A stretch of 64,000 bases of DNA, from the NCBI GenBank assembly GCA_950097015.1, contig CATNEN010000025.1, forward strand, positions 6,748,001 through 6,812,000, written 5' to 3'. Under the pieces are notes generated by a model. That model was not told the DNA's origin. It worked only from the letters and a program-made list of their open reading frames with translations, and made no database searches. The position numbers were made by a program, and so were the translations under genes. Shown here in pieces: positions 34,589 through 48,700 of this stretch. Position 1 is the first letter of the stretch; the number at the start of each line of letters is the position of its first letter. Origin of the DNA: Macrostomum hystrix (Eukaryota > Platyhelminthes > Macrostomidae).

Positions 34589-36720
34589 AATGAGTAATTA
34601 TGCCTTGTGTAGTTGAATGAAGTCACAAGTGTGGTTTGTATGCATGGCAGGCCCCACTTCGCCGGTACTATGCGCCAGCCCATTCTGATAGAATTTCTGT
34701 TTAAATTTCTGTTCTTTTAATTACCTAAATGTATGACCAGCCTCAACTCTGACCTTAAAAAACAGCTGGCTTCCAGTTAGATGGATGCCCTGGTTGCGCA
34801 GAGTGATTTTAAATCTGGCAATAGACGACAGAAGGCTTTTAAATATGGGGGCTTTTATAATAATAGTCGATGACTGATGGTGGGACATTCGTTGCGAAAG
34901 CAGCTACACCAATAATATTAATCCTTCGTTAAATAATCCCAGACTCACAAAAATTCACATATTTGCATCACATTATCATTAGATTAGCTATCAGCAAATT
35001 TCATTCAAGGACGACTAAACGAAGAGTTCCTCTATTGGGACCTCCTTGATTTCATAATATCATACATTGTATGGTGCACTGTGTTCAATGACGGTTTTAG
35101 TTAATTAAAATAATTAAAAGACGGCTTTTGGATTTAAAACTGAAAAGTTTTTTAATTAATAGCATGTTTTAAAACTTGTCAATTTGTTTTAATAGGTTTC
35201 AGTTTCATGCCTTTAATTCAAACGAGATAACGAGGATCCGACTATTTTAAAATCGACATCTGCTGAGAAAAATCTAATACACGTACCTAGTTTCAAGGCA
35301 TGCCATTAAGGATGGCTAATTAAAAGGATTTTATTTCAAACGAAGAAAGAATACGTAGCACAGCAAGACCAAAAATATCGCTGGCTTCACACAACTTTCA
35401 AGTTTCTTGAAAAACTTTCGGCAAATTTTTGTCAGTAATATACAATGCCAATATCATTAAAAAATTTTTTTGCAGCTATTTGTGGTATGACTGGGACAGC
35501 AAGAATACAATTCTAAAAAAATTGACCTCTACAGGTCGTTTTATGTGTATATTTATTGTGTGGATAGACATGTGAGACAGAGAGCAGAGGGAGGTAGATT
35601 AGATTTAAATGGACAGATATAGGACATTAGGTAGATAAATGGATATACTTATAAAAAAGTAAATTTTTGTTTTTTTATAATAATTTTTTTGTATTACATT
35701 ACTTATGTTATTGTAAAGAAATATTTCATACTTACCTATTTTGCTTATTATTAGTTATCAGCTAGCTTTATCTATGTTTATCAAATTTAAGGGTTATGGT
35801 CTCTTTGTCTGTTGCCATCTCCTCTGATAACAGACAGACAAGTTGACTTGTCTTCATGATTTAATATTTTTATGTAGTTCATTATTTAAAAGGAATGCAT
35901 TTTCTCTTTTATGCAAATAAAAAATTAATGCATGATTTACCAGTACCATACAAAAATATAGTTCTTTTCAAATACAACTTGCATATTTTTTTGCTGCAAT
36001 AAAAGGCATACCAGAAAAAATTTCTGAAAAAATCCAAGAAAAAAAATCTTTCTTAAATATCTAAATCCTAAACATGGAACCCAACAGTTAGGTAGCTATG
36101 TAACATACATGCCCAACACCCGTCCAACCTATCCAAACTGGATGGGTGAAATGGTTGCCTGCCAAGGTAAGTCGCAAAAAAATGCAAAAAAAACAAAAAT
36201 TGGAGGAAGAAAGAAAGAAGAAGAAGCAACAGAGAAAAGAAGGGAGGGAGAAAAGAGAGAAAGAGCAGATGGGAGAAGAAAAGAGAAAAGGGCAAGAAAA
36301 GTCATATACAGATTGAAAGTTAGGTTTCAATTGGGAGGAACTAAGTCATAGCACTAGATGGATGAAATTTTGAAGTTGGGCATGTATGCTATGTAATATT
36401 GACTAAATATGTAAATACTTTGTGTCTTAGACAGTATGTATAGTTTATTAGTTCCAAACTTTGTTTTTAATTTAAGTTGTAATATATATATTCAACTTTT
36501 ATCTATTTGTCTGACTTGTGCATTTTGAGTATTATAGCTATGTTATAAGTCTACACAGTAGTTATAAAGACACTGTATGCCATATTTGAAAAACATTAGA
36601 TCAAAGGTGATGCATGCATAGCCTAATAAATATTGTATCTAACAAGTAAACAGAAAAACTCCAATAAAGTAAAATGCAATTGTTCACCCATTTTTAAATC
36701 AAAACACTTTTTCTTTTCAG
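34589..36720. other. INSR 5' flank
   Basis: AT-rich, low-complexity sequence upstream of the insulin-receptor gene. A purine-rich A/G stretch at 36170-36300 gives spurious frames on both strands. No promoter element is clear. It ends in a strong acceptor at 36711-36720. Confidence 0.35.
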
Positions 36721-36746
36721 CTGCTCAAATGTAGATAGACAGACCA
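36711..36746 (+). promoter_or_regulatory. INSR 5' acceptor and start-stop upstream ORF
   Basis: A strong pyrimidine tract ending ttcttttcag (36711-36720) places a splice acceptor 26 bases before the INSR ATG at 36747. Within those 26 bases is ATG immediately followed by TAG (36729-36734), a minimal upstream ORF. The acceptor could serve a 5' UTR intron or spliced-leader trans-splicing. Confidence 0.6.
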
Positions 36747-39700
36747 ATGTTCCTCAAGGTGATAACTTTCTTCCTTGTATTGCTCTTTTGCAATGCAGGC
36801 ATTGGAGAATGCAGAAGTGAGTTTGTAGTCATGTATTTTTGGGCCAGTAATTATTTTCAATCTATAATAAGTGCTGTAATCATTGTTGTAGTCGAAAAAA
36901 AATTATTTTTACCTGCAGTTTGCTCGTCCATAATTCTGACCATGTCGGCAACTGGCAAAGCCAATTCATTCTCTGACTGCACAGCTGTGGACGGCAATGT
37001 TGTGCTGAGCATGATGGATATGAACGGCGAGTTGAGCTTCTCTAATCTGCGCGAGATTTCCGGATTTTTGGTACTTTACAGGCTTCGAAATCTCACCACT
37101 TTGGCCGATCTGTTCCCGCAGCTGACAGTGATTCGGGGCCTGTCTACGCACGATAGCTACTCGCTAGTGCTGTTCGACCTTCCAGATCTGCAGGTAGCTA
37201 CTCCCAGTATTTGGAACCCCCGAATAATTTTCTCATGCATTTTCTGTAGCTTTGAAAAACTTCATGCTTTGTCATTAGCAATCTATTTTCTTGGCCTGCC
37301 ATTTCATATTTGTCGATTATCCATGACTTCCCATTACCCCGCTCTGTCTGGATCAATCATTTCTCCACTCTGTCTGGATCAATCTGTTCCCAGCTCTGTC
37401 TGGATCAACCATTGCCCAGCTCTGTCTGGATCAATCATTGCCCAGCTCTGTCTGGATCAATCATTGCCCTGCTCTGTCTGGATCAATCATTGCCCTGCTC
37501 TCTCTGGATCAATCATTGCCCTGCTCTGTCTGGATCAATCATTGCCCTGCTCTGTCTGGATCAATCATTGCCCTGCTCTCTCTGGATCAATCATTGCCCT
37601 GCTCTGTCTGGATCAATCATTGCCCAGCTCTGTCTGGATCAATCATTTCCCAGCTCTGTCTGGATCAATCATTGCCCAGCTCTGTCTGGATCAATCATTT
37701 CCCAGCTCTGTCTGGATCAATCATTTCCCAGCTCTGTCTGGATCAATCATTGCCCTGCTCTGTCTGGATCAATCATTGCCCTGCTCTCTCTGGATCAATC
37801 ATTGCCCTGCTCTGTCTGGATCAATCATTGCCCTGCTCTGTCTGGATCAATCATTGCCCTGCTCTGTCTGGATCAATCATTGCCCTGCTCTGTCTGGATC
37901 AATCATTGCCCAGCTCTGTCTGGATCAATCATTTTCCAGCTCTGTCTGGATCAATCATTTCCCAGCTCTGTCTGGATCAATCATTGCCCTGCTCTGTCTG
38001 GATCAATCATTTCTCCACTCTGTCTGGATCAATCTTTTCCCAGCTCTGTCTGGATCAATCATTGCCCAGCTCTGTCTGGATCAATCATTGCCCAGCTCTG
38101 TCTGGATCAATCATTGCCCTGCTCTGTCTGGATCAATCATTGCCCTGCTCTGTCTGGATCAATCATTGCCCTGCCCTGTCTGGATCAATCATTGCCCTGC
38201 TCTGTCTGGATCAATCATTGCCCTGCTCTGTCTGGATCAATCATTGCCCTGCTCTGTCTGGATCAATCATTTCCCAGCTCTGTCTGGATCAATCATTTCC
38301 CAGCTCTGTCTGGATCAATCATTTCCCAGCTCTGTCTGGATCAATCATTTCCCAGCTCTGTCTGGATCAATCATTTCCCAGCTCTGTCTGGATCAATCAT
38401 TTCCCAGCTCTGTCTGGATCAATCATTTCTCCGCTCTGTCTGGATCAATCATTTCCCAGCTCTGTCTGGATCAATCATTGCCCTGCTCTGTCTGGATCAA
38501 TCATTGCCCTGCTCTGTCTGGATCAATCATTGCCCTGCTCTGTCTGGATCAATCATTGCCCTGCTCTGTCTGGATCAATCATTTCCCAGCTCTGTCTGGA
38601 TCAATCATTTCCCAGCTCTGTCTGGATCAATCATTGCCCTGCTCTGTCTGGATCAATCATTTCCCAGCTCTGTCTGGATCAATCATTTCCCAGCTCTGTC
38701 TGGATCAATCATTTCCCAGCTCTGTCTGGATCAATCATTTCCCAGCTCTGTCTGGATCAATCATTGCCCTGCTCTGTCTGGATCAATCATTGCCCTGCTC
38801 TGTCTGGATCAATCATTGCCCTGCTCTGTCTGGATCAATCATTGCCCTGCTCTGTCTGGATCAATCATTTCCCAGCCCTGTCTGGATCAATCATTTCCCA
38901 GCTCTGTCTGGATCAATCATTTCCCAGCTCTGTCTGGATCAATCATTTCCCAGCTCTGTCTGGATCAATCATTTCCCAGCTCTGTCTGGATCAATCATTT
39001 CCCAGCTCTGTCTGGATCAATCATTTCTCCGCTCTGTCTGGATCAATCATTTCCCAGCTCTGTCTGGATCAATCATTGCCCTGCTCTGTCTGGATCAATC
39101 ATTGCCCTGCTCTGTCTGGATCAATCATTGCCCTGCTCTGTCTGGATCAATCATTTCCCAGCTCTGTCTGGATCAATCATTTCCCAGCTCTGTCTGGATC
39201 AATCATTTCCCAGCTCTGTCTGGATCAATCATTTCCCAGCTCTGTCTGGATCAATCATTTCCCAGCTCTGTCTGGATCAATCATTTCCCAGCTCTGTCTG
39301 GATCAATCATTTCCCAGCTCTGTCTGGATCAATCATTTCCCAGCTCTGTCTGGATCAATCATTTCCCAGCTCTGTCTGGATCAATCATTTCCCAGCTCTG
39401 TCTGGATCAATCATTGCCCTGCTCTGTCTGGATCAATCATTGCCCTGCTCTATCTGGATCAATCATTGCCCTGCTCTGTCTGGATCAATCATTTCCCAGC
39501 TCTGTCTGGATCAATCATTTCCCAGCTCTGTCTGGATCAATCATTTCCCAGCTCTGTCTGGATCAATCATTTCCCAGCTCTGTCTGGATCAATCATTTCC
39601 CAGCTCTGTCTGGATCAATCATTGCCCTGCTCTGTCTGGATCAATCATTGCCCTAGCTGCTCTGTCTGGATCAATCATTGCCCTGCTCTGTCTGGATCAA

Positions 39701-42700
39701 TCATTGCCCTGCTCTGTCTGGATCAATCATTGCCCTGCTCTGTCTGGATCAATCATTGCCCTGCTCTGTCTGGATCAATCATTTCCCAGCTCTGTCTGGA
39801 TCAATCATTTCTCCGCTCTGTCTGGATCAATCATTTCCCAGCTCTGTCTGGATCAATCATTTCCCAGCTCTGTCTGGATCAATCATTTCCCCGCTCTGTC
39901 TGGATCAATCATTTCCCAGCTCTGTCTGGATCAATCATTGCCCTGCTCTGTCTGGATCAATCATTGCCCTGCTCTGTCTGGATCAATCATTTCCCAGCTC
40001 TGTCTGGATCAATCATTTCCCAGCTCTGTCTGGATCAATCATTTCCCAGCTCTGTCTGGATCAATCATTTCCCAGCTCTGTCTGGATCAATCATTTCCCA
40101 GCTCTGTCTGGATCAATCATTTCCCAGCTCTGTCTGGATCAATCATTTCCCAGCTCTGTCTGGATCAATCATTGCCCTGCTCTGTCTGGATCAATCATTG
40201 CCCCGCTCTGTCTGGATCAATCATTTCCCAGCTCTGTCTGGATCAATCATTGCCCTGCTCTGTCTGGATCAATCATTGCCCTGCTCTGTCTGGATCAATC
40301 ATTGCCCTGCTCTGTCTGGATCAATCATTGCCCTGCTCTGTCTGGATCAATCATTGCCCTGCTCTGTCTGGATCAATCATTGCCCTGCTCTGTCTGGATC
40401 AATCATTTCCCAGCTCTGTCTGGATCAATCATTGCCCTGCTCTGTCTGGATCAATCATTGCCCTGCTCTGTCTGGATCAATCATTGCCCTGCTCTGTCTG
40501 GATCAATCATTGCCCTGCTCTGTCTGGATCAATCATTTCCCAGCTCTGTCTGGATCAATCATTTCCCAGCTCTGTCTGGATCAATCATTGCCCTGCTCTG
40601 TCTGGATCAATCATTGCCCTGCTCTGTCTGGATCACTTAAACAGTCATTGATCTAAAAGCTAACTATTCCTATTAATAATACCCACCCGTTTGCTTCCGC
40701 ACCGCAGGACATGGCCCTACCAAAGCTTCGTCGCATCGATCGTGGCGGAATCAGAGTTGAAAGCGCGCCGAAACTCTGCTATCACGCCTCTGTTAATTTC
40801 TCAGCTATACTTAGTCCGCATTACAAAGCCACTTTTCACAATGTTCCCGATAAAACACTATGCAACGATGTTTGTCCTGGCGAGCTGAGGTGGCATGAAC
40901 GACCCGACCGGTCCAAATATGTCTACAAGTGAGCCGGGTTATATCGTAGGACGCTAACAATTTAGATGGTAGATTAATAATCCTGCGCAGACTGAATTTC
41001 TTAAAATCAAAAGGCGAGAAATATAGTTTCATTAATAGTTGAAATAGTTAAGAGAGTACAATCGCAATCTAGGATAAAAAAATCGCATTTATAGCCGGCT
41101 AATGTATTGTGTGTGTATGTGTGTGTACAAAAGTCCTGACACTAGCTTTGCAAGGCCTTACTAAATGTCAAAGCAATTTCCTTTCGTCTGTTGGCTAGCT
41201 ATATTGTGTATTATAAGGCCAATATATTGCTAGTATCGTAAAGCTTTCCTATTCCGTTGTGTCCTAACAGCAGACTGCTGCTAGCTAGGCCTAACGGAAT
41301 TGAATCATTCCATCTACTAGTTTGGTCCGCTCTAGCTATGCCTAATGGCCTAGTGCGACATTCTGAAAACTGGGCTAATCACCAGCAGCTAGTCTGTGCG
41401 GCTGTCTCCACTAGGTCTCCATAGAGGGAAGGCTGTCCCAGTTATAAATCATCTAATCCTCCACACCAGCGGTCGAAGCTTGGATTGTTGTTTGGACGGA
41501 AAAGGATCTGTCCCTTTCTCTTTCCCTTCTCTCTCTCTCTCTCTCTCGCTCTAGAAATTTTTTTGTCTGCAATTGGCAATTTCCTTAGTGCTACGGTTTT
41601 CTACCGCGTCTCATTTTGCTTATATTTGCGTAAATCAGATTTAGTGTAGAAAAAAACAAAACACGACTGAGTTTGTTTTTTTCTTTTGTCTCTCTGCGAC
41701 TAATAAATTATTTAAAAAATATCTTACTCGAAATTTTATACGTCACGCGTGTTAAAAAAACGTGTAATTATTGAGGTAAATTTGTTTTTGAAAAGACAGC
41801 AAAATAACTAGGTTGGTAAGAACTAGGACTGAAAGCTGTCTAAAGCAATACCTGTCAGCAATTTAAGTAATTGCTAGGCCCTACGATGCAGTTTTCTCCT
41901 GATACTAGTAGTCTTGCATCTTGTTCTATTTCCGGTAGAATAATAATTAGTTTGGAAAGATAGTATGCTTCTTAACTGTTTTGGCAGATTCTGTTGTCTG
42001 CTTTAGTTTGGACTTATAGTTCGACTAATCGACTGCCTTCCGTTTGTGTATCTAGGCAATCATTTAACCATGTTTAGCCCACTGTTGTGCTGGGCATGGG
42101 CTCTGTAATTGATGATTCTGTTGTCATGTCACGCACTTACAGTCTAAATTTACTTGCACTAAAATAATATTCTCCTATGTGGTTAGACAGCTATGTGGTC
42201 AGAGCTCCGGACTCACGACTGAAGGTCGAAGGTTCGATTACCGACATAGGCGTAGGAACGGGGGGACAGTGGGGCCATGGCTCCCCCACATTTAAAATGC
42301 AAAATGTTGACTTTTTGCTTATTTTTTACTATTTTTTACTTCAAGGGCAATATTGAAATAATAACAATTGTCATTTTTTGGGATTTTTTTCGGGGAAATG
42401 GATCCTCCCCTTGGCCTTGGCCCCCCCCACTTTTTTAATCATTCCTACGCCTATGATTACCGACTCCACTGGAAAAAATTGTGTCCTTTAGCAAGACACT
42501 TAACTCTGCATTGCTTCAGTTCACCCAGCTGTTAAGTGGGTACCAGCATTAGCTGGGATAATTGAGGGTGGGTGTGGCGTCCCCCCAGTCCATGGACTGA
42601 ACAGCCGTACGCAGCCTTCAGATGCGCCGCGCAATAGCTGCGGCTGTGCTGACGTCTGCTTACCTGGCCCTAAAAGGGCATGTGTGATCAATTATTAATT

Positions 42701-45700
42701 AATACGAGTATTTTTAATGGTATGCTACTCACGAAATTACTAACAAAATAATTTGTTGACTAGAATATTTTCAAAAGCGGGATTTGACGGACTAAAAGCA
42801 TGAAAACGATAGTGCGCCGTATTTAGATGCATGAAATAAATAAGTGTTTCACCTCGGTGATTGATAAATAGAAAACTACGAGTATATCCTTTATTATTCA
42901 TCGGCTAGATTAACCAGTCTGACGAATAAATACAATCTATAATCACCAGACGCTCTAAGCTAAGAGAACACAATTGAAAAGGAGAGAAATTATAACGAAA
43001 CCATTTCTATCAGTAATGTTTCTTCCCTGGAGAATGAGTTTGCGTTTTCTACTCCATTACTGCTCACTATATAAGGCTTCAGAAAATACAGTTATTGAGA
43101 TTCAACTTATTTTCTTTTTCTGTTGGCCCGATAGAGGGTCGCGGAAAGAGCCAACGTCAATATTTTTCCTCTACCGAAATTTCACAACTGCTATTTCATT
43201 CTAGCCTAACGGGTTAATAGTTATTTAAAATAATTTCTAAAATCGCTATTAACTATATTTTGATATTGCGAGATATATTTAAAACAATAAAATAGTTTTA
43301 TGGTGTAAAACAGACAGATTGGTTTAATGCGGGCTAAATGAATTCAAAGTACTCATATAAATCAATAAAGTATTAGATATATGGCTAAAATTCCTGTGGT
43401 AAATATGCCAAATTATATTTACGTTCACTTTGTCAGCTGTTGTCTTTAATAGGTCTCTATTTAATAATTATTATTAATAATTAATAATTGATTACACCTG
43501 TCTGATTGGGCCAGATGTGCAGCCGACATCACAGCCGCAGCTATTGCGCGGCGCATCTGAAGGCTGCGTACGGCTGTTCATTCCACGGTTTGGGGAGGGG
43601 GCGCCACACCCACCTTCAATTATCCCAGCTTATGCTAGTACCAATTTAACAGCTGGGTGAACTGAAGCAATGCAGAGCTAAGTGTCTTGCTAAAGGTCAC
43701 AAATTGTTCCAGTGGAGTCGGTAATCGAACCCCCGACCTTCAAGTCGTGAGTCCGACGCTCTAACCACAAGGCTACAACCCCTCTTTTATGCTACATATA
43801 TGTTTTATGCTACACATATAGTACATTATCGTGTTAGAAGGCATTTATAGTATTCTTATGCATTACTTAGTCAAACGCATGCTACTATGCTAATTTTTTC
43901 TTTCGATCTTGCGTTAGTCGCTTACCGGCCTTCAATTCGAACTAGTTGAGGGGTAGTTTCACTGGCTAGTCATATTTGGTCATGAACGCATTTTTACTGT
44001 ATCGTCGTACGTTACAAAATTTAGACCCAAGAATGCTTATCGACGTGCTAGTCTGTGGTTGAGCCTCTCCTCTGTCCCTTCATCAGTCTGTGGCTGAGCC
44101 TCTCCGCTGTCCCTTCATCAGTCTGTGGCTGAGCCTCTCCGCTGTCCCTTCATCAGTCTGTGGCTGAGCCTCTCCTCTGTCCCATCATCAGTCTGTGGCT
44201 GAGCCTCTCCTCTGTCCCATCATCAGTCTGTGGCTGAGCCTCTCCTCTGTCCCATCATCAGTCTGTGGCTGAGCCTCTCCTCTGTCCCTTCATCAGTCTG
44301 TGGCTGAGCCTCTCCTCTGTCCCATCATCAGTCTGTGGCTGAGCCTCTCCTCTGTCCCTTCATCAGTCTATGGCTGAGCCTCTCCTCTGTCCCATCATCA
44401 GTCTGTGGCTGAGCCTCTCCTCTGTCCCTTCATCAGTCTGTGGCTGAGCCTCTCCGCTGTCCCTTCATCAGTCTGTGGCTGAGCCTCTCCTCTGTCCCAT
44501 CATCAGTCTGTGGCTGAGCCTCTCCTCTGTCCCTTCATCAGTCTGTGGCTGAGCCTCTCCTCTGTCCCTTCATCAGTCTGTGGCTGAGCCTCTCCTCTGT
44601 CCCTTCATCAGTCTATGGCTGAGCCTCTCCTCTGTCCCTTCATCAGTCTGTGGCTGAGCCTCTCCTCTGTCCCTTCATCAGTCTATGGCTGAGCCTCTCC
44701 TCTGTCCCTTCATCAGTCTGTGGCTGAGCCTCTCCTCTGTCCCATCATCAGTCTGTGGCTGAGCCTCTCCTCTGTCCCTTCATCAGTCTGTGGCTGTGGT
44801 TGAGCCCTATATATTGTAGTTAAGAACAGACATTGACTGCAGCAGCTTAACAACCATGAGAAACTAGCTGGCTATCCCGAATCCCGCATTGCAGTTCGCT
44901 GTGCCCCTATCCGGACAAATGCTGGAGCCGGTCAATCTGCCAGAGCCGCTGCAATCCAGTCTGCGGAATCTCCGGCTGCCTCATCGGGCCGGAGGCTGAA
45001 AAACTGTCCACTGCGGGCGTCAATCCCAGCAACACCTGCTGCCCACCTGCCTGCCTGTCCGGCTGCTTTAACTTAACCGTCAGACACTGCGCCGCTTGTC
45101 GTGGCTTTCGACTTAACGGCGCCTGCGTTGACCGCTGTCCGCCAAAATACGTGTCCTACAAGGAATGGCAGTGCATCACCGAGCGAGAATGCGTCAGCAG
45201 ATCCACTGGCGCCAAATCGTCGTCCAATAGTCTGAGCGTCACCGAGCGAACCAAGATGAAGCTGTTTAACGGCACCTGCGTGCAGGCCTGCCCGCTTGGC
45301 TATGCTGTTAGCAATGGCCAGACCTGCGTCAAGTGCGCCGACGCCCGCAACTGCGCCAGATACTGCGATTCCCAGCTGGTGCACTCCATTGACGATCTGG
45401 AGACCGTCAAAGGCTGCACTGTTATGCCCAAACTCATCATATCGCTGTCGGATAATATACGTGAGTGTTGGCCACTTTGACCGCGTCATTAAACCCGAAT
45501 ATATTGTAGGTAATAGTTTCTAAGGGATTTCTTAGGGATTAAAACTCATTTGGGTAGGGGATTTCTTAGGGATTAAAACTCATTTTGGTAGGGGATTTCT
45601 TAGGGATTAAAACTCATTTGGGTAGGGGATTTCTTAGGGATTAAAACTCACTTGGGTAGGGGATTTCTTAGGGATTAAAACTCATTTGGGTAGGGGATTT

Positions 45701-48700
45701 CTTAGGGATTAAAACTCATTTTGGTAGGGGATTTCTTAGGGATTAAAACTCATTTGGGTAGGGGATTTCTTAGGGATTAAAACTCATTTGGGTAGGGGAT
45801 TTCTTAGGGATTAAAACTCATTTGGGTAGGGGATTTCTTAGGGATCAAAACTCATTTGGGTAGGGGATTTCTTAGGGATCAAAATTCATTTGGGTAGGGG
45901 ATTTCTTAGGGGTCAAAATTCATTTGGGTAGGGGATTTCTTAGGGATCAAAATTCATTTGGGTAGGGGATTTCTTAGGGATCAAAACTCATCTGGGGTAG
46001 GCTATTTCTTCCGGGGATTGAAACACATCTGGAGTTAAATATTTCTAAGGGGATCGAAACTCAAAACAATGGGACCCATCGTTGTTCCTCAGGGATATTG
46101 GTCTGAGAGGCAAACGCGGTACCTGTTCACCACTTGCCCCTATAATTTCTTGTGGGATAAAAAATCACACACAACATGACTAAATGAGGATTTTCTAATC
46201 AAGCTTCTCTGGGGTCTAAGGATCAGAGCTGCTCTATGTAATGATTTGTCATGCAAATTGGATTGACAATTTGTGATGGAAATGAGTGAAAAGCAATTTT
46301 TTGGATCCTAATTAAAAAGAGGATGAAATATTACCTACGTGAATCAGGTGCCTCATTTTCATCAAGATTTGCCCCCAAGCTTCGTTGCCACTTCGGTGTA
46401 GAAAAAATATAACGCAAGCATTTTCTGCTTGAATTACTTAACTTCACGTTTGTGTTATCATCTTTCCGAGCTAGTCCTAATTGGATTTGAAATTTATGTT
46501 CTCAATCTTCCCCTGAGTTGATCGGCGTCGATCAACCGACAATAAATGCTACCCGCTAGCAGTCATTAGTGGCGGCTTGTTGCTCCGCAAGCAGTCAACA
46601 TTTTTCTGGGCAGGGATTTTAGCTCACGTGCTGCGCCGTCTAGAATTTCCTAATGCTGTGTTTTTTTAACCGCATTTTTTTCTAATAGTACTTTTGATGA
46701 AATAAAGCCGAAAGATTTCATAGTTAGTTATTTTGGGTAAGCCATTTGAAATCAATCATTTATTTGATATATACATTTTTTTGTTAAACCTGCCCTGATT
46801 AGCCCATATGTACAGCACAGCCGCAGCTATTGCGCGGCGCAACTGAAGGCTGCGTACGACTGTTCAGTCCATGGACTGGGGGGACACCACACCCACCCTC
46901 AATTACCCCAGCCAATGCTGGTACCCATTTAACAGCTGGGTGAACTGAAGCAATGCAGAGCTAAGTGTCTTGCTAAAGGACACAAACTGTTCCAGCGGAG
47001 TCTGGAATCGAACCCACAACCTTCAAGACATGAGTCCGCTGCTCTAACGACTAAACCCCAATGTTATATACATACGAGATTTCATGTATTTAACGATTTA
47101 TGTCACGTATTAGGATTAGGCATTCGTTTATTTATAGCTACACTCAATATCAGACATTCTAGTACAGAAAAGGAAAGCCAATTATTTTAATGGATCTTTC
47201 TGGTTTAATCTAAAGTAAAAGCGTACCCTACCCTAAAGACTGTCTGTCTGGCAGTCGCATTTTTTATTATAAATTATAATCTCTATATCCTAAAACGAAG
47301 CACCGTGTCTCTAACAGTCTTTTGCATTATGTTTTTACTATTTTTTGCCGAATATTTACTCAATCGGCTTGTGCGTGTCTTATGTAAGACCTGAAAAAAT
47401 AAAAAACTAAAGAATATGACACGTTCTATAAATATATCGTTAGTGGGTTTCAGAAGCAATAAATGATTTTCATTGCTAGAGGTAAATCTAACATACTGAA
47501 GGTTTGGTATCGCGTGGCACACTCAATGACTGGGATGAGACACTATATGACTAGGATGGCACACTCAATGACTAGGATGGCACACTCAATGACTAGGATG
47601 GCACACTCAATGACTAGGATGGCACACTCAATGACTAGGATGGCACACTCAATGACTGGGATGGCACATCCTGACTAGGATGAGGATAACATTTTAAGGG
47701 AGTTATTTGACTGACAAAATTCGCGCTGCTCGCTTTGATAAAAGGGCATTACCTTGTATAGACTGCACTCTGTTCAGGCCCTAGCCTGTACGGCGACCAT
47801 GAATCAATAACGCAATTTATTCATACTGTTTTTTTGCGTAGTGGTCGCGTAGGTGGGTCTTATAAATGTATCCAACCCTAACATCTGGAGTGTATAGAGG
47901 GGCTGCAACTGGAGCTAGGAAATTCACCCGCGGATGAACTTCTAGGGATAGGAAATAGGAAATGGAGAGTTAGTTGGACTTCTCATTTCCTGTGCGGCTC
48001 TACAGGGAGTCATCTATTCATAATGAAAATGACTATAAGGAAATGGAAATTTAATGAAATGGGCCTTAGCTCTCGTTGATTGAAATGCTCATTCGATTCA
48101 CTAATTTTTTTCTATCAAAGACTTGCAGCGGAGGGAGGGCTTGGGGTTCTTCTGGTGCAATTTATACCCTTGAGGGCTGACCTCACTCCGTAGCACAGTG
48201 AGAGTGTACACTGTCAGACGATGCAAAAAACAGGGTAGATGTACACCCCTGTGTGAGTGATTTGCCTGCGTACTGTAAGTTCCTATCTGTGTGCGTGTGT
48301 GTTTTGGAATCAGTGGATAGAGCAGCACATTGCCTCCTCGCCCGCTGCATGTCTAACATCACCAAATTATTCGCCAGTACTCAAAGCTCACTTATAATTA
48401 TTGTTATTATTAGTATTATTCTTCGCTAGAACACTGCCACTCAAAAACACCGACTCAATTTTCTCAGGAGGGTGAGTGGCGGTTAAGAGCGGTTAACGCG
48501 TTTACCTCTCGCACCAAGGTCCCTGAGCTCGATTCCGCGACATTTGGGGCGCTGCCGCATAGAGAAGGCTTGGGGGCTTGTCGTGAAATTGACGCCATTG
48601 AGGGTCTACCTTCCAAGGCAAAGTGAAAGTTGACACTGCCTGACGATGAGAAAGTCAGGGCATGGTAGAGCGTGTGCCTGCGTACAGTATCTGTGTGTGT

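Larger units (their letters stand above)
40929..44054. other. INSR intron 3, non-repetitive part
   Basis: AT-rich intron sequence with a short (TC)n run at 41531-41552 and two family 1 SINEs, listed separately. No other coding signal is supported. Confidence 0.4.

Noticed and set aside
36109-36351. 80-codon Lys/Glu/Arg-rich frame
   Set aside because: Low-complexity purine-rich DNA; an equally open complementary frame exists and no family resemblance is seen.
36747-40656. Three overlapping plus-strand frames of about 970-1110 codons
   Set aside because: Beyond INSR exons 1-2 they are read-through of the 26-bp minisatellite; the same 26-residue repeat appears in all three frames.
45073-45489. 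138-codon minus-strand frame
   Set aside because: Antisense shadow of the INSR cysteine-rich exon.
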